DNA of 64,000 bases from Lytechinus variegatus (GCF_018143015.1 NC_054740.1:53874779-53938778); one strand, 5' to 3'; positions 24,067 through 37,495 are shown, numbered from the stretch's first letter. Program-made: numbers and translations. Notes: a model not told the origin generated them from the sequence alone.

Positions 24067-25877
24067 ATCAAGTACAAATTTTCTTGGATTTAAAACGCAT
24101 TGAATCAAAAGTAAAACAACACAACTCCGTGACTTGTTTGTGATTAAGATATATTTAACTAATAAAGACAGGTAATATAGTACTGCGTATTACACTATCC
24201 ATCTGGTTGCTTTGAATATTAACATTAATTTCTTTACAGTATAGCAAAAACAAAACAAAAAATATCTGAAAATGAACGAATTAACAAACTACATTTCTTG
24301 CAAGCATAAAGTCGGATATATTTATCAAAAATATATTAATTCCCTTAGTACGAAATAGAATTCTATGAAATTATAACATATGGTGCATGTATCATCAAAA
24401 TATAATATATATTTTTAAATATCATAGGTTCTTAATTTAACAATATTAAGGGACGTAACTATTAAACCATAGATGAAGCTTAACATAATCATTATTCAAT
24501 AACAATTATTCATAAAATGGTTGTTTCGAAGTGAGAATCGTGAAGACAGTCCATGCCTGACAACCTCCACTTAATTTATTTCGATGAAATAAAAACACAT
24601 CTTACGATATTCTTGAATACTAACTACATGTAGATCAATCAAAAGATTTGGGGAGGTAGGGTTGGAGTGAAGGTTTTACCTTCGAAAAGAAGATTCAAAT
24701 TGATAATTTTTAAATGACATAGATATTCTTTTAAAATCTAAAAAAATATTCTTATTACGTACGATTCAAGATGGGTTCGATTTGACATATACATAGAATA
24801 TACTAAAATCTGACACTTGGATATGTACCAAAGAACACTCCTTCGGATTTTACTTTCAATCTACGACGTTTATAAATTGGAGAGTGGATTTTAATGGATC
24901 TCATTTGTTTTACCTCTTCTATATTCATTAACAAATGCCAAAATAAATAATGTATGATAAAATTCGTCAAATTTGAGAAAGGTTAGTATGACTTGGAAAT
25001 TGGTGCGGCAATTTTTTTTTAAATATTCATTGATCGCTGAAGAGGGCGGGGGAGACAACCCTCTCATCTGAAATGCAACTGAGAGTTTAGTGTATACTTT
25101 ATGAAAAAGGAACAAAATATAGATTCATTCTTTAATAGGGCATACCTCAGCTCCATGATATTCGAATTCTCGATGACAATTCTACAATCAAAATGGTGTG
25201 CAATGAGAGCTACATTTCTCTTTTAGACATTACAGAGAGAAATTCCTGTACATGTCGATTGTGACTGCGTACAACTGATTTCGAATTTCAAATGTTCGAG
25301 GGGGAAAAGGCTGTGAAAACACTGCCTATTATCAAACAAACTTAAAGAAAGCAAACTAATCAGTGCATTAAATGGTAACATAAATCAATATTACACAGTC
25401 ATTGAAATGCTTCGCGGGCCAGAAGTGTTTACTGATCAAATCTCAAACCCTTTTCATGAATAGGCAAGGTTAATAAACATGTGTAACACGAGTTGGAAGA
25501 ATAGAGTTCATGCAATTAAAAACAAAATATGCAGTATGGCGTAATGGAAGTCTCAAGTTCGTAAGTGCTGATGTATAATGCAGACATCAACAATAAAGCA
25601 GCCGTGCATGCAAAGCAAGCAAACAAGCAAGCAGAGACGTTTATCCGTTTGATCATCAGCTTATTTGAAGAGAGTGCCAAAAAAATCAGATATGATAGCG
25701 CACGTATCATACAATTCAGTATTTTGTTCACACGATCAAACAGTCAGATCATAATTATAGTCAACATTGTTTGTCACAATCGATGACAATTGCATACTAT
25801 CACCACGAAGGGAGAACTGGCCCATGGCAGGTATTGAGTTGAGTCCCTTCTTGCTTTGCATAAGAAGCGCATATTTT
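24067..25877. other. gap between minisatellite and gene 3 stop
   Basis: AT-rich, probably including the gene 3 3' UTR at its right end. No coding exon or repeat with paired ends was seen. Confidence 0.45.
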
Positions 25878-28800
25878 TCAATACTTGGGCCTCCATCCCT
25901 TAATAAACGAATCGACTCGTTTTGCGTCCCAGTTATTGAGTTTGAAACTGTCTACTAACGCTTCTTGGTTGAGCTGTAACATCAATTGCCCATCAACAGA
26001 ATTACTCTTGAAAGCCGCACTGTATTTTTCAAGGTTCATCAGCTTTAGACACTGACAGACTTGTGACACCGAGAGAGAACTCAAGTCCTTGGGGACTCCA
26101 GCTAATGAGTCAAACGTGACACTATCGGTCTTTGGGGAGTTTCGGGCTGCTCCAAACTTTGAAGTAACGGGAGGGGTTTTCGAGTTCGTTAGTCTGGAAG
26201 TTGGTTTGGCAGCTGGCGTTGGTGGCGTCTTAGTAAAGCTATTCTGCTCCAAGCCGGAACCTTCAGCCTGTGAAAAACGTTTGGCGAGACGAGCTTGCAG
26301 TTCATTGCTTGGTTCATTGTTGTTGTTTATCAACCTTGGTGATGAAATGCTGCCTCTTGGGGAAGACTTGTTTCCGAAGCTTGGCGGCTTATTGGAAGGC
26401 ACGAGTCCCTCGAGCCTGGATGCACGCCTCTCAGCTTTCATTTTAAGCTCTTGTAGCATATCATCTCTGGAGTTCCCTGTATTCATCTGAGGTTTACTTC
26501 TTGGACTTTGTGAAGGGGATTGGCTGGCCTTGATCTTAGCCACCTCGCCATATTTTGGTGGTTGTGGTGGTGAAGTAAATCCAATGGGAGGTGGCGGAGG
26601 TGCACCGGGTACCGCAGTTGCAGGAGGTGGAGGGGGCGCTGCGGGTACTCCATTTGGGATGTTCTGCTTCGAAGGTATAGTTCCTAAAGGAGGTGGTGCT
26701 GGAGGTAGGGGGCTTGATTGCATAGAAGGATGGTCAACGAAATCCCCTCCTCTTCCATTTGCTACAACGGGATCAGCGTCATAATCGGGATCCGGTAGTT
26801 TGCCATGGAACTCTTTACCACCTGGTCTACCTCGGGGGTCATTACTGGAGGCCGTGGAGTACCCCGAGTCTGCAAGGCTGTTCATGCTAGACCCTGAGCC
26901 TCTGGGTGAAGAACTTGGATTCGCCGACCTCGGGTAGTCAACCCTTATAGGACTCTTCGCTCTGGCGTCCAAGCGGCCAGGCGAGTGGGATGTGCGCCTG
27001 CGCACACCCTGTTGTGGAGGGGGAGACTGTGGCCTGTTGTCACGCTTGAATGCCATTGGGTTGTGAACCGAATTGCCGCTCATCAACAGCTCTGCAGGAG
27101 GGGGTGGAAACCGATCTTCTGCAGGATCTTTCTTCAAGATAGACCTTGGCATTGTACCATGAACTGACGTGACCTTACTGGACAACGGCCTTCCAGGGGA
27201 TTGCATCCTTGGTCTGCTAGAAATAAAAGACGAACCTTCATTCAGATCTGACTGAGTGTGTCGCAGGACCGGTCTTCCTTGCCTCTCTCCTGCTTGAACT
27301 GAAGCGTTATCGCGGTCCTTGGGCGCCTTGCCAGCAGAAACTGCGGACAATGTCCTCGCACCACTTGGACCAGGAAGCATACTCCCAGAACCTTTGTTCT
27401 GTTTTAACCGTTCATTTTTTGTCATGATGAAGAGAGTTCCCGAGGGAGTGATCTTTTCGTATTGCTCCTGTTGATTTGCAGATTCCAGTCCTTTGTCCGT
27501 AAAGAATGTTATATCTAGAAGACAAAATCAACATATTCAAACGTTTCATTTAATTGATATGATTTGGGGGAATTTGTTACTGTGTCATCTTTTGCAATAT
27601 AACACGATATATGTTGCATATATAGAAAAAAAGCATAAGATAAACATGAACAAGACTGAAGAATGATATATTATTTTTCACTCTAAAATACTGTCACATC
27701 GGGAGCTATAGCTGTATATGGTCGCACGACGTAAAGTTTAAACAGAACATGGATATCAAAATAACATGATAAATCGAGTCTTACGTGGATTGCCAGGATG
27801 GAGTTCAAAGACGACATTCTTGGAAACAATTTTATCAAGCAGAGTCTGGTACCGTTCCCATCTCTCTCTAGACCCGACGATGAAAGACTCGGCTAGGACC
27901 ACCGATACAGGTGAATGAAGAGGGATGTTGAGGATCATGGTGTCCAAGTGATCTACGAAAAAAAGACCAATACATTCAGTATTTAGACAAGAACTCTGTT
28001 TATTAAAAAGGTAATTGACACGGTCACATGTAAATCACTACTATGGTAACTTTGTAATTATTCGTAGCTTCTTTTTGTTTTGAGTAGATGAGCAAAATCT
28101 TGATACCTTTCATGTATTAAGATTAACTGTATTGTATGAGACAAAGCCCTGGGTATGTGTTTTGCGATAACTTTGACTTTAATGAATAAGCGGGAGGTGC
28201 CTCATTTGATATACAAAATGGCATGGTATTAAATGATAAATAATTCGGGTGGAGTGGCTTATCTGGGCCTACCAATTCTCGATTTTTATAATTCATGCTT
28301 GATTCCTATCATCGTCATCACCACCACCACGACTACGACTACTTTCCTAATGATAATGATTATCGTCATCATCATCATCATCGTCGTCGTCGACATCATC
28401 ACCACCACCACCACCACTATTATCATCACCATTATTGTCATAGATGCCAATATTACATGATCAACACCACAATCATCACCATCATCTTTGTCATCTTCAT
28501 CATAATCATTATTAGCAGCAGCAGCAACAGCAGCCAGTAACAGCGGCAGCAAAGTCATCACTTTTATCGTCATCACAATCCTGATCACGGATGATCTTTG
28601 GGATCTTGCAGTCGTCACTTCAGTCACCGAATCCTTACCGTTCTGAATAGCGTTGCCCTGGAGATATCCCGTCTCGTACATTTTCTGCAGAGTGAGGGCG
28701 CCAAACTTCTCCTTGGTGTTCGGCACGTTGCTCTTGAGCTGAAGGTGGAAAGTAAGATCGTCTCCTGTGAAGAAATGGACCTTCTGCGGCAGTAGTGACT

Positions 28801-30261
28801 TGTCGATGATCTCTCGCATGTACATGGGCTTCGAACCTAGGAACCAAGGTAGAACGATGTTGAGGTTGAATAAGCGAAAACTAAGTTTAGCCATGTTACA
28901 GTCACACTGGCAAAACGAGACTTCAGACTGACCAATTTTTTAACAATGACATACCATCGGTCGGTTTGGACTATTTCATTGGTGTGAATGTCTTGCATAA
29001 TGCTTTATAACCCCTCATATTTCCTCATGGGCGTCTCACAGCCAATAGCCCATAAAGTGTATGATTGAATGCCCTAAATTTTGACATTTTCGTTAATTAG
29101 GAGAATGGTTGAGGCTTATGGAAGTATTTGAATTCATGCTTACCATGTTATGTGTTCTAACCTTTTACCACAGTCACATTTCTGAATCTGCAATCTGTGA
29201 CCCCTTTTAAATTAAAATATTAACTTGACCTCAGATATTAAAGTGAAAGCGAGATAAACATACCATATAATTGGAATTTGGCTTCAGAACAAGACAGTAT
29301 TCCTGTCAACTGAATATACCAGTGTACCTACATTGATTTGCATCGATTTTTTTAAAGATCTGAATTGATTTAAAGGAATTTTAGTATAGGCCTATACAAC
29401 AAATATAATACAGGGACCATTCTCTAGTCCAGAGCATGTTGATAGATCGAATGAAATAGGATCGTCACTCACGTTTTCCACTCGATACGACCTCGAATCT
29501 TGCTTCGGCGTACCGGAGGGGAATACTTAGCCATCTTCCTTTCTTGTCTGTCGTTGCCAAGACTCTGGTCTGGGTGTGGATTTGATGTATACGAAGAATC
29601 TGAACGGATAAATGCAAACAAGATATCATTCATTTGATAATCACTGAAGAAAAAACATGTAACATATCTCACGAACAGGATAAGAAACAACGAGGTTCAA
29701 TATTTCGCAGATTGTGTATTTCAAGATGTTCATTAGTCCGAATTTGGAAAAGGGTTCTTTAAACCAAACACTTGTGACATTGTTCTGAAAGTTCGTTTAT
29801 CTGACAATAAGATAAAGTTTTGATGAAATAAGGTTTGTTATTACGAAGGTTCAATAGTTCCAAAATAATAAGGTTCCTTTAATAGTGCGAATGTAAATTT
29901 TCGAAACCATTATCACTTTATTTCGGATTTTCGATCATTCAGAACAATTAAGAAACTTTTTTTTCGGAACAATAAACATTTGGATGAAAGAACCTTCGGA
30001 TTAATTAACTTGCCGAATAAGGAATTTTTGGACTAACAAACCTTCAGAATACCTGAACCTGCGAAACAAAGGACCTCGTGCATATCTTACAGTAACCAAC
30101 AATCTTACCTGTCCTCGAGCCAACGTCTCTGTCTCATCCGACGACTCATACCCCTCTACCACCTTCATAATCTGAGGGAAAGTACATCTCTTGATGGCCT
30201 CTCTCAAGGAATACTGCTGACGGGACCATTGGATGTCCTTTACGTTTGCCTTGGCTGTCAT
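25878..30261 (-). CDS. GAREM-like CABIT, proline-rich and SAM adaptor, gene 3
   Basis: Five exons, read on the minus strand: 30261-30109, 29599-29473, 28836-28639, 27952-27785, 27514-25878; 760 residues, junction phases 0,1,1,1, GT/AG borders. The start (AACATGACAGCC) gives MTAKANVKDIQWSRQQYSLR, aligning with the GAREM N-terminus (VKW...). CABIT: residues 1-215, with ILRIHQIHTQTRVLATTDKK, LSIPLRYAEARFEVV and MYMREIIDKSLLP. The 545-residue tail has RFPPPPAE near 350, which fits the EVH1 ligand FPPPPx(D/E), profilin/SH3-type runs (PAAPPPPPATAVPGAPPPPP) at about 482-536, and a charged helix-like segment (RDDMLQELKMKAERRASRLE) near 565. Residues about 690-760 are a SAM domain ending FIKGWRPKY, as in vertebrate GAREM. 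This is the most GAREM-like of the four. Probable role: Grb2/ERK-type signalling adaptor with a possible actin-regulator link, by homology and motif only. Confidence 0.92.
28290..28555. repeat. (ATC/ATT)n and (GCA)n microsatellite in gene 3 intron 3
   Basis: Trinucleotide runs of ATC, CAC, GTC and AGC lie between exons 3 and 4 of gene 3. They produce long spurious frames rich in Val, Met, Thr and His. Confidence 0.85.
29700..30060. repeat. degenerate repeat with TTCGGA/GAACCTT motifs in gene 3 intron 1
   Basis: Short related motifs (AAAGGGTTCTTT, ACGAAGGTTCAATAGTTC, AAAGAACCTTCGGATTAA, ACAAACCTTCAGAATACCTG) recur at irregular spacing. This is probably an old, diverged tandem repeat. Confidence 0.45.
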
Positions 30262-30719
30262 GTTGTCAGGTGCGCGGAAGACTAAATTATTCTGGTTTGA
30301 TGGCGCCAACTTTTTCAGCTATGGTTATCGTTGTTTCTGTGTGAAGTGAAAGGAAAAAGTGATATTGCGCTAAACAATAGATTTTAAACTTTAAGAATCA
30401 AAGACAGGCTGTAAAAATATGAAGATTATTTGAATTTACGAAGACAAATTTTCAATACAGAATGAGAAAGGAATATTTGGTGTAATAATCGCTCAAGTCA
30501 AGACATACGATCTTAGTTGTACTGAAGTATGGATTTTGCCCATTTTTCATAACAAAGACAGGTAGTAAAACATACTTGTATTGATCAAATTTCCAGTAAT
30601 ACAGTTTTATTTTCAAATCGACCTATTTATTTATTTTTTTGTGAACTGCCATGACATGAGAATCTTACTTGGCGTATGTACATGCTTTGACAGTAATATC
30701 ATACTGATGTATTGTATCC

Positions 30720-30800
30720 TTCTACTACTAATTCTACTACTACTACTACTACTACTACTTCTTCTTCTACTTCCTCCTCCTCTTCTTCTTCTTCTTCTGG
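30720..30800. repeat. (CTA)n/(CTT)n microsatellite
   Basis: Tandem CTA triplets pass into CTT/CCT triplets over about 80 bp. Confidence 0.85.
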
Positions 30801-31764
30801 ACAGGATTATACGTCATACTTAAATATGAACATTAATTTCAAGGCCGTATGAAAGATTCCTAGTGAATCAGATTTAGTGATAAAATATTGGTTATTATGA
30901 ATAAGAGATATATCGTCAGATATGTAGAGAAAACAATGACATTTTGTTGTAAACAATGCAAAATACGATTGCCCGTTGATAAGGCTGGCAAGTTTTTTAT
31001 GATTGCATATACAGATTCTAATCATGCAGTAAAAAGCATTTATATGTAACCAATCAATCAATGACACTTAAGTTCAATAGGCAAATGTATATAATCGTGT
31101 GGTCCATTAGTTGAATGGGGATTAATCTGTCGCAAATAAGTGTCTCAATTCATACGAAATGTACACGAAGTCCACTTTCCCACGGCAGCGAGAAAGTGGT
31201 AATTTGAGTCAGAATTCAATTCCACAAAAAACTGATACAATATTTGTATGATCTCGTAGCTGCGCAAACTGATTTTTATTTTAGAGAGAGAGAGCGGTGT
31301 TGACTTTACTCTCGCCTTACAGTAGCCGGCATATGACCGGGAAAGAATGGCAGATGTCGCCTTGAACCGTGTTAGATTTGCAACTCGAAGCTACCATACT
31401 CGCTCGCCATTCTGTAGTGTTATATGCACACCCACACCCACACCTTCATGGTATACACCGCCAAGTTACGGAACCCTCACTCATGCGCTGATACATGTAC
31501 ATCGACACGCCTATATTAAAACTTAAATATTTTATTTACTGCAATACAGAGAATATACCAGCAGCTATTGTATTCACGAGCACCAAACTTTAAATATCAT
31601 CAAAATGGTGATGAATACAAAATAAATAGAAACTAAATGATAAATATCTATTTCACGTTAACGTGATTATTAGGTACATGTAATTTTTTTATACATGATA
31701 GGTCCCGAAAGCCTGACTTCATCAATTATTTAGGGTTATAAATGCAGCTCATATAAATTTTTTT

Positions 31765-31912
31765 TTACCTCTGCCATTTTTGCCTCGGCCCTTTTTGTCT
31801 CTGCCATTTTTCTTTTATATCTGCCATTTTTTCCATGTGTCATTTTCATCTCTGCCATTTTTGCCTCTGTCATTCACAACTCTGCCATTTTTTGACCGTG
31901 CCTGCCACCTCT
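31765..31912 (+). repeat. short minisatellite (CTCTGCCATTTTTGC-like)
   Basis: About eight imperfect copies of a 15-18 bp motif built around CTGCCATTTTT. Confidence 0.75.
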
Positions 31913-32462
31913 ACTACTTTTACACCGAACCATTTTGTCTGTCTTGAGTCAATTTTGCAGGTCATGCCATCATACATTGTAAGCAAAATATCAAGTGATC
32001 TGAGACAACTTGAGAGGTATAATTAAACCGAGAAATGAATAGACATAAAACTCACCAAATAGACCCAAGAAAAGTTGAATTGTACAGGCCTATAGAGAGA
32101 GAAAAAAAAATCGAATTTGAATAACGGAGAACATTATGGTCATCGAAAACGGGTTTAATGAATAATAACGTATAAAGTTTCCAATATTTCAACTACATGT
32201 GAACAGTAATATGCATATCACAGTGGTATTGGTATAAAAATGAGAGTAACGGTGACGTCACACACTCCCCATTTTTGTTTTGTATTTTATGGCATATTTT
32301 CAGTTCCTTCCCACAACTGACAGGATTGAACTCAACTTGAATTGATGCCGTCCTTTTTATTGAAAGAACATAAATTTTACATCGGATTTCCGATTTTTGA
32401 TGAGGATCCAATTTCGTGTCTTCTTCGCTTTTTATTCAAATCGAATTGATTATGGGGTGGCT

Positions 32463-32920
32463 TGACAGGGGAAGCTCACTCTGAAGAAATTTTTGTGTAA
32501 AAATAGAAGAAAAAAATTGAGGAAAATCAATTTAAGATTAAGAAAAAGTTAGTTTTTGGATTTGTCACGTCATAAACGAGCAGCTGCCCCGTAAGTTATG
32601 TAATATCAAAATGCATAAATTTCAATTTTCTAATGATTCGTGATGACTTATTTTTTTTCTTTTTTAGAAACGAGTGTGAAATGGTTTGTCTATTGATATA
32701 CTGAAGGTTGAGTAAAAAACATTCTCAATTTTCTGACAAAATGACATTTTTTTTATTTTTTCCATACGATTTGTAGGAAAGCTGCTCGCATGAGTCGTCA
32801 TAAATAAATTTGTAAACACCTTTTTATTTCTATTTGTTGGTGGATTTTTCTCAAACCTTCGGAAATATCTTTTTCTGCTTTTTTACAATAAACTTTTCTC
32901 AGGGTGAACTTCCCCTTTAA
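32463..32920. mobile_element. MITE with AGGGGAAG(T/C)TCAC ends
   Basis: TTGACAGGGGAAGCTCACTC on the left pairs with the right end CAGGGTGAACTTCCCCTTTA (inverted GGGGAAGTTCACCCTG). About 455 bp, with an AT-rich interior and no coding capacity. Confidence 0.65.
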
Positions 32921-33710
32921 ACATCCCCCAAAATTCGATCCGATTCGACAAGTTTGGTGTATAATGAGTTCGCATCACAACAGTGAAAATTTCTAATTCT
33001 GCCCACTCGTGTATGGAACACGCCCGCGGGGCAAATAAACGCCATTGTAGGCAGGGAAAATTCCAGTTTATCATGTCAACATGAGGTGAATGAAGCCCGA
33101 CATTGGAGCATTTACTGACCCAGGAGGCATACGTCCATATTAGACGAAGTTTTCACCCTTCAACGCGGTCCATCACTGCAATAATATTTTCCACCTATTT
33201 ATACGCATGTTTTCATTTAGAAGCGTGCAGGCAAGGAGAGCGTGAATTCCAAGTTTAATGCGAACGTTTCTTTCCTGAAATGTAAAGAATTTTAATAAAA
33301 GGGTTCTCAAGAAATTAGGGAACTCACTTGGGGTGAAACGCCCCTGCTCCTCTCTTAAGTAAGCTCAAATTACTTCTCGTACTTCCAAAATGTGACCAAA
33401 AAATGGGGGAAGACCAATTCCTTCACAATAGAGAAAGACCAAACCAAAAATATATAAAAAAAATACTAGGCAAAATGCAAGAACGTGTACTTTTGGCTTT
33501 GGGTCGGCGCGGCGTCCCAGAGTTACGTAGCAGAGGTTTCCAACCAATCGCTTAATGACACTGACCAATCAAATTCACTGTTACGTGCGCATTCGGTTGT
33601 AAAAACTGACTAAGAATCAATCAGAATTGATCTATCAAATTTGTAACCTTGTATTTGAGTTACGGAGCCCAGGACTGAGAAATTGAACATTCTTGAGTTC
33701 TAGATCTGGT

Positions 33711-33881
33711 GGGTGTTTCATAAAGCTGTTCGTAAGTTAAGAGCGACTTTAAGAACGACTGGTGAACCTTTCTTACGCGCTTAACCGAATTGCAAATGAA
33801 TATACCATTTACCACAAGAAAGGATCACCAGTCGTTCTTAAAGTCGCTCTTAACTTACGAACAGCTTTATGAAACGGCCCC
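33711..33881. mobile_element. near-perfect palindromic MITE (family D, copy 1)
   Basis: The arms TGTTTCATAAAGCTGTTCGT ... TTAAGAACGACTGGTGA are inverted as TCACCAGTCGTTCTTAA ... CTTTATGAAAC. They form an almost perfect 58-bp hairpin stem around an AT-rich centre. High arm identity suggests a fairly young copy. Confidence 0.85.
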
Positions 33882-34309
33882 CAGTATTCGTAAACCAGTA
33901 GGCCTACATGTAGCTATGCACGCCATGATCAAGATGATTACAGCTAAAAACAAAAAACAAAATAAATCACTTGACTGTGAACCTTATAAAGATGTGCGCA
34001 GGGGCGGTGCCAGGGAATTTGGTCAAGGAGTGGGGGCTGCAACATAGACATTTTTTTTTCAATCCGATTCCAGGGCTGATAGAGAGTTACATGATTCTAA
34101 TTTTATAATCTTCATTTTTCTCTTCTCTTTCTCTTTATTTTTTTTCTCTTTTTTGGGGGGGTTGGTATTTCATTTGAATAATTTTTGTTTGATCTCAATG
34201 ATTTAACTCGTCAATTATTTTCTTTTCCGTCAATACATATTTCTCTATGTGTCTCTCTCTCTCTTTACTTTTGTCCTTTTATACCCCTTTACTATTTTTG
34301 CGCCCAGTC

Positions 34310-34402
34310 CATCCCTATATCACACACACACTTTCCATTCTCTCTCTCTCTCTCTCTCTCTGACACATATAAACACACTCCTCCTCCTCCTCCCCCTCCA
34401 TA
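34310..34402. repeat. (CA)n/(CT)n/(CTC)n simple repeat
   Basis: ATATCACACACACAC, then a CT run, then CTCCTCCTCC triplets. Confidence 0.85.
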
Positions 34403-36596
34403 TTTCTTATCTCTAAAATCATCAAACATGATATGTGTTATAATCTACCGAGACTACTTTGAAATGAAAATGATAAGCAGCAAAAATTTGTTTTAGCTCT
34501 AAGCAATAACAAACTGAAAGGCCACAAAATTTAATCCTATTTTGTTCCACCCCGCAAAATCCTCCGCCTGAAGTATGTGTTACACTCTTGAATTACTTAT
34601 CATTCGTGTCAATCTCTTAAAATATTAGTTTTCTATGTTTTGATTGGCTCTCCAGATTATATTTCGCTGACCCCATAAGATTGCACTTTATCAGTTTTGA
34701 GATGTTTGTTTGCCAGAAAAAAGTATAACGCTATACAGTACGCTAGGCGATTGGTAACCTTATACATTTTCTGAAATCTACTTTGAATATAAACATTTGA
34801 TGTATCATCATGCAACCGTGTATCCGGTTCAGTAAAGTTAGGTGAATTGAATCGATATAATTTCTTTCCATTTCACTAATCATGCTAACATTTCATTCAA
34901 ATAACATGAAAATTCTGCAAACACGCAAGTTGTTATTTTTTGAGAATTGTGATGGGTGTAAAATTAAGACAGAAGAAAGGTATCTATCAATGTATGCTAT
35001 CATCAAAATTACACCATTTTCTACCGCCACCAAGCGACCCCCGCACCCGCGCCCCACCCCATCGCATTCAAACACGCCATATACTACTTTGGCCATTGGT
35101 GCTATCTATCCACGAACATGAGAAGCTTCAGATAAATGCAGTGTAAATCTTATACTCTATTGTAAATCTTATTCTGTACTTTATCATTGTTGCGTGTGTG
35201 TTTTTTAATTTGCAAACTTTGCCATTCACAAAACTTGCCATTCACGGGATGGATGGGGATTTAAAAGCAAATGCATCATTTAAACTGTTGAATACTGCTT
35301 CAAGTTTTCGATACACATTATATTACTGTGTGTTATCATAAATATGCTGTTTCCACCACAACATTGATTTTGTTCCAACTCCTTTTGTTTTTATTATTTG
35401 CGTAGGTAAAGGCCGTCTTTGTCTGACACGCCTTGGAATGTAAACCTTTGTTAATTTGGGGTTTCATACACCATATGTGAACATTGAACCGATTTTATTT
35501 TGCAAGTTTTCGTGTGTTTGTTATCTGCACGCTTCAACACATTACCAATGCGACAGTTACACCTACGAAAAATAAGTTACCCGACACGAAATCGTCCAAT
35601 GGTTTGTCAATGGAAACAATGCAGTGGCTTTGGTCGGGCTGGCGTCGGCTTCACCGGTGTACGAGGGCATAAACAACAGTCATGACAGTATGGTTCGCAG
35701 TGAAGCAATGCCTCCTGGAGATATGCTTTCTTTGAACATTAATTTTTGTTTTCTTTCATAATTGAAAGAACGTTGTGCATTTATTATAGCCAAGTACATT
35801 CACATTCATTTCTGAATTCTGTCAATAGGCCTATACAGGTGTATACCCTGCTATGCTTTACTTAAAACTTGGTATCCAGTTTTCAATAATAATATTATTT
35901 GCCAATTTTTAGGGTCTAGCATTGGTGAATCTTTGAGGGATTAAAGAATAGAGCCCAAATCCTACCCTTTTCATATGCATGACATTATAATAAAAACACA
36001 CATGCAATCCAGAGAACATGTCTCTGCACAATTGTGTCAAGATATCAAATAAATTGAAAAATATCGAATATTTACTGATATCCGAAATTACACTTGGAAC
36101 ATTTATGAAAATTTGGAGGGCGCAACAATAGCGTGATGAGCCAAAGAATTTGAGGGGGACCAGACATAGCGTATGGGGGCAAATTTTCTAAATACCTGTA
36201 AGAAGGCAAAGCGAGTGAGCAAAGAAATGACTGTTTAAAAAAAAAGCTAATTCTGTGATAGATTTTGACAAAATATTCAAAATACAATTATCATGCCTCG
36301 CCCCTTTTCGTTCTGTTCTTTTTTTATTTCCTTTTCTCCTTAAGCAAAGCGAGGACCAAAGAAAAACAGAATCTTTGCATGAAAAGAACATAACAAAATG
36401 TATGCTATCTGTAAACAATCGTTCGATACTTATCGATCAATAACAGACGAGATTGTGTGTAATCCTATCTATGAATGACTAGAAATCGACTCACTTGTTA
36501 TACAATAAAGAAAGATTACCAATGCAGACTGAACTAGATTGTAAAACTGACAGGTATGCGGAGGGTAGGCAATATTACTGGCGTGACAAGGTTTAA

Positions 36597-36692
36597 CCTA
36601 TATTTATTTATCAAATTATTTATTTTATTTATTTATCCATTCATTAATTTATTTACTTATTATTTTATTCATTCATTTACGTTTTCTTCAAA
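36597..36692. repeat. (ATTT/ATTC)n microsatellite
   Basis: Imperfect TTTA/TTCA tetranucleotides over about 95 bp. Confidence 0.8.
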
Positions 36693-37350
36693 AAGGCAAG
36701 GGTAGTCCAGTTCGATTCAATTGGGATGTTTTGCAAGGGAGACCTATTGAATGTATAACCAATATAAAGACATTGCCACCAATCTGGAAGGGGCGGTAAA
36801 ACTATATTCTTGGAAATTGTATCACCCAATGTTGGATCCAGATTTCCAAAATTTTTGGAACCATGAAAGGGCCAAGAGAACTGTTCAACTCTGTGGTGTT
36901 AGGCAGACTTTTTTTCCATTACCCATCAAGGGGACATCCTATTTGTAGTATGCCTCCCTGCTGCCTGGTCTTCTTCAGTTATTTAACACGATGAAATTTC
37001 TTCTCAGTTTGCTATTTTATTACTCATACTGACTTTGAGCTAAAATTACGGGAAGCATTAAATGTAAAAAAATATAGATATGTATGTGCTCTTCCACCGT
37101 GCTATAATGGTAAAGAAAACTAATTAAGTGTTATTCCCATATTCTAACAAATAAGCTGATCAATCGAACTATAGTGTTAGAGATAATGGCCACAAACTTC
37201 GACCAGAGTCGAAATTAAACCCAAATCCATAATACGGGCCATTGAGATACATGTGTAAGGTCAAGGTCTTACTCTTACATGTACAAGTAAATGGAGCGTT
37301 AGATGTCCGTAATGCCTTCTGCTGCGTCTATCCCTCCCTCAATGGAGAGA

Positions 37351-37491
37351 CCTGTAGGTCCCGTAACACAAAATTTAGTGATTAATCGTACGCTTGATTT
37401 TCAAGATTGATTGTACATTGTAGTGAATGCAATCCATCGTAAACAAAATATTCTACGATCATTGCTGGGCTTTGTGTTACGTGACCCTGGG
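37351..37491. mobile_element. MITE family A, copy 2
   Basis: CCTGTAGGTCCCGTAACACA on the left pairs with TGTGTTACGTGACCCTGGG on the right. The interior CAAGATTGATTGTACATTGT matches copy 1 at 5346 in reverse. It directly abuts a family B MITE. Confidence 0.65.
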
Positions 37492-37495
37492 CCAC

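Larger units (their letters stand above)
30262..32462. other. upstream region of gene 3
   Basis: It should hold the gene 3 promoter and 5' UTR, but no core element is convincing. A GAGAGAGAGCGG stretch at 31286-31297 and a (CTA/CTT)n repeat at 30720-30800 are the notable local features. Confidence 0.4.
33882..37350. other. intergenic region, no gene seen
   Basis: G-rich element debris (about 33995-34050), (CT)n/(CA)n tracts (34246-34400) and an ATTT repeat (36597-36692) lie in AT-rich sequence. None of the short open frames resembles a known family. Confidence 0.45.

Noticed and set aside
26089-26784. Plus-strand Gly-rich frames opposite gene 3
   Set aside because: Shadows of proline-rich gene 3 coding sequence (PPPP opposite GGGG).
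28286-28894. A 202-codon minus-strand frame as a separate gene
   Set aside because: Its first part is the true gene 3 exon 28836-28639. The rest reads through the intron into an ATC microsatellite.
36751-36948. Short frame with a plausible protein-like composition
   Set aside because: No family resemblance, no splice context and no neighbouring exons.
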